DNA of 5,397 nt from Thermoplasmata archaeon (GCA_021833045.1 JAKBGP010000157.1:1-5397), one strand, 5' to 3'. Counted from the stretch's first letter, positions 1 to 5,397 are shown. Numbers and translations are program-made. Notes: generated from the letters alone by a model not told the origin.

Positions 1-865
1 TTGAGCCAATTGGGATGATCGTAAATGAGACAACTTCAATTAGGTTGGAGATCCAATCTGGATTTTCAAATGGATACCCTGCATTGGCCCCGTAAAAACC
101 TCCTCCGTTTGTTCCAATGTTTTTAATACCTTCTAAAGAGGCTACAGGTCCAATCGGTATATTCACCGTCATCTTTCCGAAAAATGGGTGGATTATGATG
201 CTTGAATAGGTGGTGTCTGGAACTCCAACTATTATTAGTAATACGGTGGCAAGGAGTGAGAGTGGTAGGATTAAATCAAATATGGCGACTAAAAAGTCAT
301 GAAAGAAATTTCCAAGTTTTTTATCGTCATTCATGATTCCCCTGACGAAGGCCATTGAAGCTGCAAATCCTGTACCTGCAGAAAGAAACATCAGGCCAAT
401 TATAACCACAGTTAAATCCAAATATGTGAGTGTGGTTGGTGATGAGTAATGCTGCAGATTTGTATTCGTAAGAAAGCTTATAATCGTATTAAAGGTAAGA
501 CTTGGGGACATGACATCCTGACCAGGGGCTTTAAAAAAGTACCCCTGAAAAATTAAAAAAAGAAATGAAATAGTTCCTGCAACAAAATTAAAAATTATAA
601 GTGATATAAAGTAACCCTTAAAGGAATATGTCTTGTTTCTATCTACACCTGCTACCTTTTCAATGAAACCTATAATCGGATCAGTATACTTCCGCAGTTT
701 TGTATTTTCTCCTGTATAGAGTTTCTTGATATATGGTGCAATCATATAACCAAAGAAGCTTATGATTATGAGGTAGAGGGCAATAATTATAACACCCGAA
801 ACTATTCTATTATTAACAAAAAATGCCGACCAGAAATTTCCAGTCGCTGTAATGCCAGTACTCAT
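1..865 (-). CDS. kdpA: KdpA, potassium-binding/translocating subunit of the Kdp K+-ATPase (partial, N-terminal 288 residues; continues beyond left edge)
   Basis: KdpA is the channel-like membrane subunit of the KdpFABC complex, the high-affinity ATP-driven K+ importer used when potassium is scarce. My translation from the ATG at 865 is open for 288 codons and leaves the window without a stop, about half of the usual ~560 residues. Family hallmarks are visible: the first selectivity-filter loop around FLTNTNLQHYS (residues 131-141), then MGPVAS-like IGPVASLEGIK (238-248), and the second filter loop GTNGGGFYGAN followed by YPFENP (251-269). Several long hydrophobic segments (about 20-43, 84-108, 150-172, 190-214, 273-286) fit the repeated SKT-type fold. 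The N-terminus is roughly 20 residues longer than in E. coli KdpA, judged by the position of the first filter loop. The start is fixed by the ATGA overlap with the small kdpF-like gene. The tryptophan usual in TNTNWQ is leucine here. Identification is firm; the missing half cannot be judged. Confidence 0.96.
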   Translation of the reverse strand, partial: MSTGITATGNFWSAFFVNNRIVSGVIIIALYLIIISFFGYMIAPYIKKLYTGENTKLRKYTDPIIGFIEKVAGVDRNKTYSFKGYFISLIIFNFVAGTISFLFLIFQGYFFKAPGQDVMSPSLTFNTIISFLTNTNLQHYSSPTTLTYLDLTVVIIGLMFLSAGTGFAASMAFVRGIMNDDKKLGNFFHDFLVAIFDLILPLSLLATVLLIIVGVPDTTYSSIIIHPFFGKMTVNIPIGPVASLEGIKNIGTNGGGFYGANAGYPFENPDWISNLIEVVSFTIIPIGS

Positions 866-960
866 ATTTTCTCAGCTCGAATTATACTATAGAGCAAATA
901 TGCACAGCTAATCGCAACGACCAAAATAGGCACAATCAACCACTCTGTCTCTATGTACAT
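862..960 (-). CDS. kdpF: KdpF-like small membrane subunit of the Kdp K+-ATPase (32 aa)
   Basis: A 32-codon ORF reads from ATG at 960 to TGA at 862, its stop overlapping the kdpA start as ATGA. The product is a single hydrophobic helix (about residues 7-27) with an acidic, short N-terminus and the C-terminal run YLLYSIIRAEKI. This closely resembles the end of E. coli KdpF (YLVYALINAEAF, quoted from memory), including the Ala-Glu pair near the terminus. KdpF is a roughly 30-residue single-span peptide that stabilises the KdpABC complex in the membrane. Position first in the operon, size, topology and the terminal motif all agree. A TATA-like box lies about 26 nt upstream of the ATG, so the transcript probably begins at or very near the start codon, which supports this start. 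Genes of this size are commonly missed by automatic annotation. The alternative is a chance ORF, which the motif and the overlap make unlikely. Confidence 0.85.
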   Translation of the reverse strand: MYIETEWLIVPILVVAISCAYLLYSIIRAEKI

Positions 961-991
961 TTCTATCTTCAATTAACGGGCTTATAATAAG
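960..991 (-). promoter_or_regulatory. Putative kdp operon promoter (TATA box, leaderless start)
   Basis: Read on the minus strand, the box CTTATTATAAG occupies 991-981 and is preceded by the purine-rich GAAAAA expected of a BRE. Its centre (about 986) is 26 nt from the A of the kdpF ATG at 960, the archaeal spacing from TATA box to transcription start. The mRNA is therefore predicted to be leaderless; no Shine-Dalgarno motif precedes the ATG. Seen by eye only. Confidence 0.6.
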
Positions 992-1009
992 TTTTTCAGA
1001 AAAACTTAT
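987..1009. promoter_or_regulatory. Perfect inverted repeat overlapping the kdp promoter, candidate operator
   Basis: The left arm ATAAGTTTTT (987-996) and right arm AAAAACTTAT (1000-1009) are exact reverse complements separated by CAG. The dyad covers the BRE and the upstream half of the TATA box of the kdp promoter and lies upstream of the predicted start site, so it would act as DNA rather than as an RNA hairpin. A dimeric regulator bound here would be expected to block TBP/TFB. The regulator is not identifiable from this window; no KdpD/KdpE or KdpQ-like gene is present in it. Confidence 0.55.
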
Positions 1010-1177
1010 GTAGTTAAATTGTAAAAACTGCAACTTAAAATTTGGGAATATTAACTATGGGCTTCAATATATATTATAAAGGTTTTACATTTTATAATCA
1101 ACATTGTTTATTGTTGAGATAAAAATCAAAACCATCTTTTAAACCCCTGTTTAGGTCAAATCAAATCGTTGGTGCAT
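1010..1177. other. AT-rich intergenic stretch between kdp promoter and the small plus-strand ORF
   Basis: No convincing gene in any frame. It holds a TATA-like run (TATATATTATAA, about 1069-1080) that could serve either strand but has no well-placed ORF after it, an imperfectly flanked inverted repeat at 1098-1117, and a second TATA-like box (TTTTAAAC, 1137-1144) before the ATG at 1178. A direct repeat TCAAATCAAATC sits at about 1156-1167. It probably serves mainly as promoter and regulatory space for divergent transcription. Confidence 0.45.
1098..1117. repeat. Short inverted repeat (6-bp arms) in the divergent intergenic region
   Basis: TCAACA (1098-1103) and TGTTGA (1112-1117) are exact reverse complements around an 8-bp AT-rich centre. 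It lies about 20-40 bp upstream of the TATA-like box that could serve the small ORF at 1178. It may be a regulator site, but short dyads arise easily by chance in AT-rich DNA. Confidence 0.3.
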
Positions 1178-1333
1178 ATGGAAAAAGGAAAAATGTTCAA
1201 TGGTAATATTTTAAAAATAAGGAATAGGGCCTTCAAGGATTCACTTTATAAACTGACCTCTAACCTACCTATTACAGAAAAAGAAAATACAATAATGGTT
1301 GACAAAAATTCTAAAAGTCATAGCTTCAGCTAA
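1178..1333 (+). CDS. Possible small protein, 51 aa, function unknown
   Basis: An ORF of 51 codons runs from ATG at 1178 to TAA at 1331-1333, on the opposite strand to all recognised genes. I do not recognise the product. It is hydrophilic and lysine-rich (begins MEKGKMFNGN, ends SKSHSFS), has no membrane segment, no cysteine pairs and no obvious helix-turn-helix. Support for it being real: a TATA-like box TTTTAAAC at 1137-1144 predicts a start around 1165-1168 and so a leader of about 10-13 nt; GGTG stands just before the ATG, although its spacing of 3 nt is too short for a good ribosome site; a small hairpin and a T6 run follow the stop. Against it: the length is within chance range and the upstream frame is open, with in-frame TTG and GTG codons at 1169 and 1172. 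It could be a small regulator of the divergent kdp operon, but that would be guesswork. Confidence 0.35.
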   Translation: MEKGKMFNGNILKIRNRAFKDSLYKLTSNLPITEKENTIMVDKNSKSHSFS

Positions 1334-1394
1334 GGAAGTTACTCCTTTAGAGCAAATCTAAATTATCCCAGGACTCTACACCAAACAGTTTTTT
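1330..1394 (+). terminator. Possible terminator after the 51-aa ORF
   Basis: CTAAGGA (1330-1336) can pair with TCCTTTAG (1343-1350), with one bulged T and a six-base loop, forming a weak hairpin at the ORF's stop codon. About 40 bases on, a T6 run (1389-1394) would suit archaeal T-tract termination on the plus strand. The stem and the T-run are not adjacent, so this is not a classical hairpin terminator. Confidence 0.25.
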
Positions 1395-1435
1395 AAATTC
1401 AAATATTTTAATTGCATCTTTAAATTTTAATTTGT

Positions 1436-2983
1436 TCAGGCTATCTTTTTTCCCATATAATAGGAATCTCTTTCATAACCAAGTTTCCTGAAGTATTCTC
1501 TTACACCAACTCCACTTATGACAAGAATCTTTGATTCATTAAACTCTTCCCTTGTTATTCTTTCGGCTTCCTGAACCAGAGACTTCCCTAAACCTTTGTG
1601 CTGATAGTTGGAATTCTCGTGAGTGCCAATGGGAACAATGTTTCCCACTACCCTAAGTTCACGTATCATACCTGTATTTTTGGTCTCATCAAGAAATGAG
1701 TCGTCCTTAATATGTCTCAGTCTGAGATACCCTGCAATGTCTTGCTTGCTATCCTCAATAGAAAGGAATATTTCTTTGGAATTACCGGCATCGTAATCTA
1801 TCCTTTTCATTGAAAGTTCAAGACCTTTTTCAGAAATGAATCCCACTTCTCTGCCCCTAATCTCCATGCTTTTTACATTATTCTCTTTCAACTTCCTATC
1901 TACTATATTTCTGAGGTCGCTCCTCATAACTCCTGCATCAATGAATTTTACCGGTATATCTCTTTGCATTCTTTGAACTCTTATCCATGGTGGCATTTCC
2001 TTCATAAAATTAAAAATGAGTTCTGCAGCCTCTTCTGTTTCCATTGGTTTATATTCTCCATTTTTCCACATGTTGTAAAGTTTTGTTCCCTTAACAACCA
2101 GCGTTGGATATATTTTGAACATATCTGGTTTGAAATCACCTTCACCAATTATCTTTCTGAAGCTATTCAAATCATCTTCATAACTTGAACCATACATGCC
2201 AGGCATAAGATGATATACTATCTTTAGGCCAGCATCCCGTGAGAGTTTTGTTGATTGAATTATCTCACTGACTCCGTGTCCTCTATGATTAACCTTCAGC
2301 ACTTCTTCATTTATTATCTGGACACCCAATTCTACCTTTGTTGTCCCATATGAAAGGGCCAATCTTATATCCTTTTCAAGAAACCAATCTGGTTTAGTCT
2401 CCACAGTTAAACCAATGCATCTCCTTTTGGCTTTTTCATTGAATTTAATACTTTCTTCAAGGGTTTGTGACTGGAATCCGTTCATTCCATCAAAGCATCC
2501 CTTTACGAAATACTCCTGGTATTCCTTTGATCTTGCTGTGAAAGTTCCACCCATTACAATAAGATCAACCTTGCTGGTATCATGCCCTATGGTTTCAAGT
2601 TGCTTCAGTCTGCCAAACGTGATGCTGAAAGGATCATAATTGTTCATTCTGCCTCTTAGTGCCGATGGTTCATAACCTGTATACGCCTGTGGAGAATTAT
2701 TCTCCATTCCACCCGGGCAGAAGATGCATCTTCCATGAGGGCAGATCTCTGGAGAAGTCATTGCTGCTACAACTGCCACCCCTGAAATGGTTCTGGTTGG
2801 TTTCAGTCGCAAGAGATTTAAGTAATCTCCTTTCGCATAGCCTGAATTTAGAATTTCTGAATTAGATGGAACATGGTCTAGACCATATTTTTTAGAAAGC
2901 TTAACCTTCTGGTGCTGCAGGTCATCTCTGGTTTTTATTTCACCACTATCTATCTTCCCCAGAATGTCTTCGTAAATATTCAT
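1436..2983 (-). CDS. elp3: Elp3-type tRNA wobble-uridine modification enzyme (radical SAM / GNAT)
   Basis: Archaeal Elp3 acts alone in the cytoplasm. It uses a radical-SAM [4Fe-4S] domain together with a C-terminal acetyl-CoA-binding domain to build carboxymethyl-type groups on C5 of uridine 34 in tRNA anticodons, tuning decoding. The 515-residue product has the usual length and order. The cluster motif is CPHGRCIFC, with cysteines 81, 86 and 89 in CX4CX2C spacing, followed by GG (91-92) and the family motif MGGTF (144-148). The radical-SAM barrel continues through ETKPDW (195-200), ELGVQ (218-222) and YHLMPGMYG (257-265). The GNAT domain spans about 405-515, with the acetyl-CoA loop QHKGLGKSL (461-469) and the end VISGVGVREYFRKLGYE (488-504). 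The linker segment KSMEIRGREVG (371-381) lacks the cysteines many homologues have there. The start at 2983 follows a TATA-like box by about 31 nt. It lies 70 bp downstream of the ABC operon, same strand, and has its own promoter. Confidence 0.95.
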   Translation of the reverse strand: MNIYEDILGKIDSGEIKTRDDLQHQKVKLSKKYGLDHVPSNSEILNSGYAKGDYLNLLRLKPTRTISGVAVVAAMTSPEICPHGRCIFCPGGMENNSPQAYTGYEPSALRGRMNNYDPFSITFGRLKQLETIGHDTSKVDLIVMGGTFTARSKEYQEYFVKGCFDGMNGFQSQTLEESIKFNEKAKRRCIGLTVETKPDWFLEKDIRLALSYGTTKVELGVQIINEEVLKVNHRGHGVSEIIQSTKLSRDAGLKIVYHLMPGMYGSSYEDDLNSFRKIIGEGDFKPDMFKIYPTLVVKGTKLYNMWKNGEYKPMETEEAAELIFNFMKEMPPWIRVQRMQRDIPVKFIDAGVMRSDLRNIVDRKLKENNVKSMEIRGREVGFISEKGLELSMKRIDYDAGNSKEIFLSIEDSKQDIAGYLRLRHIKDDSFLDETKNTGMIRELRVVGNIVPIGTHENSNYQHKGLGKSLVQEAERITREEFNESKILVISGVGVREYFRKLGYERDSYYMGKKIA

Positions 2984-3018
2984 GTCTTAAAGAGATATAA
3001 CAGAAAGGGATTTAAATT
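2983..3018 (-). promoter_or_regulatory. Putative elp3 promoter (TATA-like box)
   Basis: On the minus strand AATTTAAA (3018-3011) stands in the 70-bp gap between the permease gene and elp3, its centre about 31 nt from the ATG at 2983. That predicts a start site near 2988 and a leader of only about five bases. An A5 tract at 3028-3032 (T5 on the transcribed minus strand) just before it could end the upstream ABC operon. Read-through from that operon is also possible. Confidence 0.45.
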
Positions 3019-3053
3019 ATTTTTATTAAAAATTGACTAAAATGATTCTATTT

Positions 3054-3857
3054 TTAATCCCTTATCTCCTTCTCAGCAAGATAGGCTGTTAGAAGCAATA
3101 GTCCAAGTGCAAGAATCGCCAGAGCACCAAGCCACTGTCCAACCTGTATCCACTGGGACCCTGTTAAATTACCATTTATAATAACCATTCTCATCGCCTC
3201 GGCAGACCATGAGACAGGGTTATAAGCAGCTACGCTTGAGAGCCATGAAGCCATCATCGATGAAGAGAACATTGCATAGCTAACAAACAAGAGTGGTAAG
3301 TTTACAAGATTTACTATTCCAAATATTGAATTCATGTTGGTCATTCTGATAGCAATAACACTGAATATGGATGAGAAGATGAATGATACAAGGATTATGG
3401 CTGCAATAATAACGAGGGCGTCGAGAACTGTGAATCCATGCACAAATTTCAAGCCATTTGGTATTACGAGAGCTGCTAAAATTAAGATCAGTGCCTGAGG
3501 CATTACCCTTATTGTCGATGACAGAATCTTAGAGAAAACGATGGAACTTCTTCTTATTGGTGAAGAGAGAAATCTGCCCATCGGTCCTAATCTTCGGTCA
3601 AATATGATATTTGTTCCTGCGAACATAGCGGTAAAAAGTGAAGAAATTGTCAGTACACCTCCAACTATATATGTGATATAATTTGGGGCCCCATCAAGAA
3701 TAAGTTCGCTTGCACCCGGGAAGAATTTAGTTATATCAAACGCACTGCCGAAAAGTGCAATCCAGAAGAATGGCTGTAATAGACCTGTAATAAAGAAGAC
3801 TGGATTTCTGTACCACTTCTTCAATTCCCTAACTGTTAATGGTCCAAGCCCACTCAT
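3054..3857 (-). CDS. ABC-2 type transporter permease, DrrB-like
   Basis: This is the membrane half of an ABC exporter that works with the ATPase encoded immediately before it. The 267-residue product has the usual length and six likely membrane helices (about 20-38, 60-82, 115-134, 143-168, 177-199, 240-260). A cytoplasmic N-terminal segment, RELKKWYRNP (10-19), resembles the amphipathic ATPase-contacting helix of ABC-2 permeases. After helix 2 comes the typical loop with FDRRLGPMGRFLSSPI (86-101), and before the last helix the family motif YNPVSWSAEAMR (212-223). Its ATG overlaps the ATPase stop as ATGA, indicating translational coupling. DrrB/NodJ-type permeases export drugs, antibiotics, lipids or glycolipids; the substrate cannot be read from the sequence. 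A PadR regulator at the head of the operon favours a lipophilic or phenolic compound or another toxicant, which is inference. No truncation is seen. Confidence 0.92.
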   Translation of the reverse strand: MSGLGPLTVRELKKWYRNPVFFITGLLQPFFWIALFGSAFDITKFFPGASELILDGAPNYITYIVGGVLTISSLFTAMFAGTNIIFDRRLGPMGRFLSSPIRRSSIVFSKILSSTIRVMPQALILILAALVIPNGLKFVHGFTVLDALVIIAAIILVSFIFSSIFSVIAIRMTNMNSIFGIVNLVNLPLLFVSYAMFSSSMMASWLSSVAAYNPVSWSAEAMRMVIINGNLTGSQWIQVGQWLGALAILALGLLLLTAYLAEKEIRD

Positions 3858-4846
3858 CTTCTCAGCCTCCTCATATTCATCATCATCTTTCGTGCATCTT
3901 CAGGATCTTCCTTTCTTATGTCTTTTCCGGTATATTCCAGGAAAACCTCATCAAGCGTCGGCTTTTGAACCGTTAGTTTCATTGTAGACAACTTGTTGGA
4001 AGATATGAAATTTATTATATCTGGAAGTGAATCATCTGAATTTGCTACTTTAATTCTTACCGTATTTATCCCAGAATCTGATGTATCAATAACACCGGGT
4101 ATTGTTTTCATCTTCTCAGCCTCTTCTTTTTCCTTGAAAGTTATAGTTACAATATCTCCATTGAGCGAAGACTTGAGTTCTGCTGGAGATCCCGTGACGA
4201 GAACCTTACCGTGATCGATTATAGAAACTCTGTCAGCAAGAGCATCAATTTCCTCCAGATAGTGAGATGTAAGAATTATGGTTACGTCCATTTCTTTCTG
4301 AATTTGCCTTACATAATCCCACATCTGTGTCCTTGTCTGGATATCAAGACCCAGTGTTGGTTCGTCGAGAAACAGTATCTTTGGGTTATGAACAAGCCCT
4401 ACTATGAGTTCCAGCCTCTTCCTCATTCCTCCGGAGTAGGTTCTAACATACCTATTTGCGGCTTCTGTCATATCAACAAGTTCAAGTAGTTTTGGAATTC
4501 GTTCTTCATATTCTTCTTTGGGTACATCATAAAACTGAGAAACCATCACTAAATTTTCTCTTCCTGTTAGATCTTCATCTGCAGTAAGGTCCTGTGGAAC
4601 GACACCAATAGTCTTTCTTACCATAAGGGAGTCTTTCCTTATATCATACCCTGCCACTATGGCAGTTCCTTTTGTGCAGGAAATCCTCGTTGTAAGCATA
4701 TTGATTGTCGTTGTTTTTCCTGCTCCATTTGGTCCAAGAAGACCATATATTTCCCCATCTCCAATCTCAATGTTCAAGTCATCAACAGCCTTGATTTTCC
4801 CATTATATATTTTGCTCAGGTTATGAGTTTCAATTATGGATTTCAT
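3854..4846 (-). CDS. ABC transporter ATP-binding protein, DrrA-like
   Basis: This cytoplasmic ATPase powers the exporter formed with the neighbouring permease, probably as a dimer on a permease dimer. All nucleotide-binding motifs are intact in the 330-residue product: Walker A GPNGAGKT (38-45), Q-loop Gln85 in VVPQD, ABC signature YSGGM (137-141), Walker B ILFLDEP (157-163) with Glu162, D-loop GLD (166-168) and H-loop His195 in TSHYLEE. YSGGM in place of LSGGQ and the C-terminal motif PTLDEVFLEYTGKDIR (296-311) are typical of the daunorubicin-resistance DrrA branch. The C-terminal domain (about 220-330) is the accessory region that contacts the permease in this branch. The last residues form a Met/Arg-rich basic tail (MMMNMRRLRR) that looks like a local addition. 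Its ATG follows the padR stop with no gap, and its stop overlaps the permease start, so the three genes form one operon. Confidence 0.95.
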   Translation of the reverse strand: MKSIIETHNLSKIYNGKIKAVDDLNIEIGDGEIYGLLGPNGAGKTTTINMLTTRISCTKGTAIVAGYDIRKDSLMVRKTIGVVPQDLTADEDLTGRENLVMVSQFYDVPKEEYEERIPKLLELVDMTEAANRYVRTYSGGMRKRLELIVGLVHNPKILFLDEPTLGLDIQTRTQMWDYVRQIQKEMDVTIILTSHYLEEIDALADRVSIIDHGKVLVTGSPAELKSSLNGDIVTITFKEKEEAEKMKTIPGVIDTSDSGINTVRIKVANSDDSLPDIINFISSNKLSTMKLTVQKPTLDEVFLEYTGKDIRKEDPEDARKMMMNMRRLRR

Positions 4847-5260
4847 TCATTTTTCACTCTCCTTTATTTTTTCAAGAACAGCCATTAACTTAGTTTTCAT
4901 ATCATTAATTTTTGAAGGATCAAAGCGGGAATAATCAAAAGTTTCAATAATATATGTTAAGTTTGCAGTTGTCTCTTCCAGAATATCATTTACATTTTCT
5001 GTGCCTATGAGATTTTTTACCATGTCATCGTACTTCTTCATCTCATTCCTTCCTTCTTCGGTAATGCTGTATCTTCCATCATTGTCCCTTTTCACGAAGC
5101 CTTTTTCTTCCATATGTGATAGGGCGGGATATACGCTACCAGGACTTGGTCGCCATCTTCCATTTGATTTTCTGGACATTTCTTTAATAATATCAGCACC
5201 CTTCAAAGGGCCCTCCGAAATATTCCTCATTATCCAGTAATTTAACATTCCACCTTTCAT
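4847..5260 (-). CDS. PadR-family transcriptional regulator
   Basis: A small winged-helix DNA-binding protein, probably the local repressor of the ABC exporter it precedes. The 137-residue product has the family pattern: an N-terminal helix region MLNYWIMRNISEGPLKG (5-21), the recognition-helix segment RPSPGSVYPALSHMEEKG (37-54), and the wing DGRYSITEEGR (61-71). The C-terminal part (about 75-137) is charged and helical, consistent with the PadR dimerisation helix; a final stretch (about 116-136) could form a coiled coil. PadR proteins typically bind a dyad near their own promoter and release it on binding a small hydrophobic or phenolic ligand. A second in-frame Met lies at residue 5, but the ATG at 5260 fits the TATA box 28 nt upstream, so I keep it. 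Stop and next start are contiguous (TGAATG), giving tight coupling to the ATPase gene. The ligand is unknown. Confidence 0.92.
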   Translation of the reverse strand: MKGGMLNYWIMRNISEGPLKGADIIKEMSRKSNGRWRPSPGSVYPALSHMEEKGFVKRDNDGRYSITEEGRNEMKKYDDMVKNLIGTENVNDILEETTANLTYIIETFDYSRFDPSKINDMKTKLMAVLEKIKESEK

Positions 5261-5293
5261 GTCTTTATCAGTATCGATTTACGATATATAAAA
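5260..5293 (-). promoter_or_regulatory. Putative promoter of the padR-ABC operon
   Basis: The box TTTTATATAT reads on the minus strand from 5293 to 5284, centred about 28 nt from the padR ATG at 5260, so the transcript is likely leaderless or has a leader of one or two bases. This is the best-looking TATA box in the window. The A/T-rich sequence upstream (TCAAAATG on the minus strand) may act as BRE. Confidence 0.6.
5272..5286. promoter_or_regulatory. Candidate PadR operator (inverted repeat between TATA box and start codon)
   Basis: TATCG (5272-5276) and CGATA (5282-5286) are exact reverse complements around ATTTA. The dyad touches the downstream edge of the TATA box and covers the region where RNA polymerase would load, a classic archaeal repressor position. 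Autoregulation by the PadR protein encoded next is the natural guess. The arms are only 5 bp, so chance is not excluded. Confidence 0.4.
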
Positions 5294-5360
5294 CATTTTG
5301 AAAGTTTTAAGCTTATTATAATATTAAAAAATTAAATTGAAAAAACCTTCCACACTATTA

Positions 5361-5396
5361 GAATTTCTATGCATAAACATTCTTTTATAGAAATTC
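5361..5396. repeat. Perfect inverted repeat with 10-bp arms at the right edge
   Basis: GAATTTCTAT (5361-5370) and ATAGAAATTC (5387-5396) are exact reverse complements separated by 16 bp. It lies about 100 bp upstream of padR. A TATA-like TTTTATAG (5383-5390) on the plus strand overlaps the right arm, so the repeat may control a divergent gene beyond the window, or be a stem-loop at the end of one. The truncated context prevents a decision. Confidence 0.45.
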
Positions 5397-5397
5397 C

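Noticed and set aside
1069..1080. TATA-like run as a promoter for a further gene
   Set aside because: No ORF starts at the right distance on either strand; in such AT-rich DNA a TATA-like string alone is weak evidence.
1169..1174. TTG or GTG as an earlier start of the 51-aa ORF
   Set aside because: They would add only two or three residues, and ATG at 1178 is the simpler choice; the data cannot separate them further.
1334..1435. A gene or RNA in the convergent spacer between the small ORF and elp3
   Set aside because: Only AT-rich sequence with stops in all frames, a weak hairpin and a T6 run; no tRNA-like folding or repeat seen, and no clear T-tract ending elp3.
1964..2865. Three plus-strand ORFs of 68-74 codons opposite elp3 (1964-2188, 2415-2639, 2659-2865)
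   Set aside because: They lie entirely inside the well-supported elp3 coding sequence, encode compositionally odd peptides and have no promoter or start context; they are antisense shadows.
3019..3053. Strong terminator between the permease gene and elp3
   Set aside because: Only a T5 tract on the minus strand (3028-3032) and no stem; too weak for a separate terminator call.
3993..4489. Plus-strand ORFs of 73 and 92 codons opposite the ABC ATPase gene
   Set aside because: The minus-strand frame has all ABC motifs intact; the antisense peptides show no recognisable pattern.
5001..5240. 79-codon plus-strand ORF opposite padR
   Set aside because: Antisense to a clear PadR gene; its hydrophobic look is a by-product of the complementary frame.

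Overview
The window looks like chromosomal DNA from an archaeon, most likely a member of the Thermoplasmata (Ferroplasma/Acidiplasma/Cuniculiplasma-like). This is inference. The support is a stand-alone Elp3 (radical SAM plus GNAT), AT-rich DNA with frequent ATA/AGA/AGG codons, and archaeal TATA-like boxes about 26-31 nt upstream of start codons with no convincing Shine-Dalgarno sequence, which implies leaderless mRNAs. Genus is not resolvable from the sequence alone.

Left part (1-960, minus strand): the beginning of a kdp potassium-pump operon. A 32-codon kdpF-like gene (862-960) overlaps by an ATGA the start of kdpA (865 down to the left edge). Only the first 288 residues of KdpA are inside the window; kdpB and kdpC would be expected further left. 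The promoter carries a TATA box at 981-991 and, overlapping its upstream half and the BRE position, a perfect 10-bp-arm inverted repeat (987-1009), a good candidate operator.

Middle (961-1435): a divergent, mostly non-coding stretch with a possible 51-codon small gene on the plus strand (1178-1333), a weaker inverted repeat (1098-1117), and a 102-bp convergent spacer before elp3.

Right part (1436-5397, all minus strand): elp3 (1436-2983, tRNA wobble-uridine modification) has its own promoter in the 70-bp gap behind an apparent three-gene operon read right to left: padR-family regulator (4847-5260), DrrA-type ABC ATPase (3854-4846) and ABC-2 permease (3054-3857). The padR stop directly abuts the ATPase start, and the ATPase and permease overlap by ATGA, so the three are almost certainly co-transcribed. 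The regulator's promoter contains a short inverted repeat between TATA box and start codon, suggesting autoregulation of an exporter that responds to some lipophilic compound. The last 100 bp hold a second promoter-like area with a perfect 10-bp-arm inverted repeat at the very edge.

I see no mobile element, CRISPR array, tRNA or rRNA. The main protein families are all familiar; what deserves attention is the small kdpF, the promoter-embedded inverted repeats, the possible 51-aa protein, and an Elp3 lacking cysteines usually seen in its linker region.
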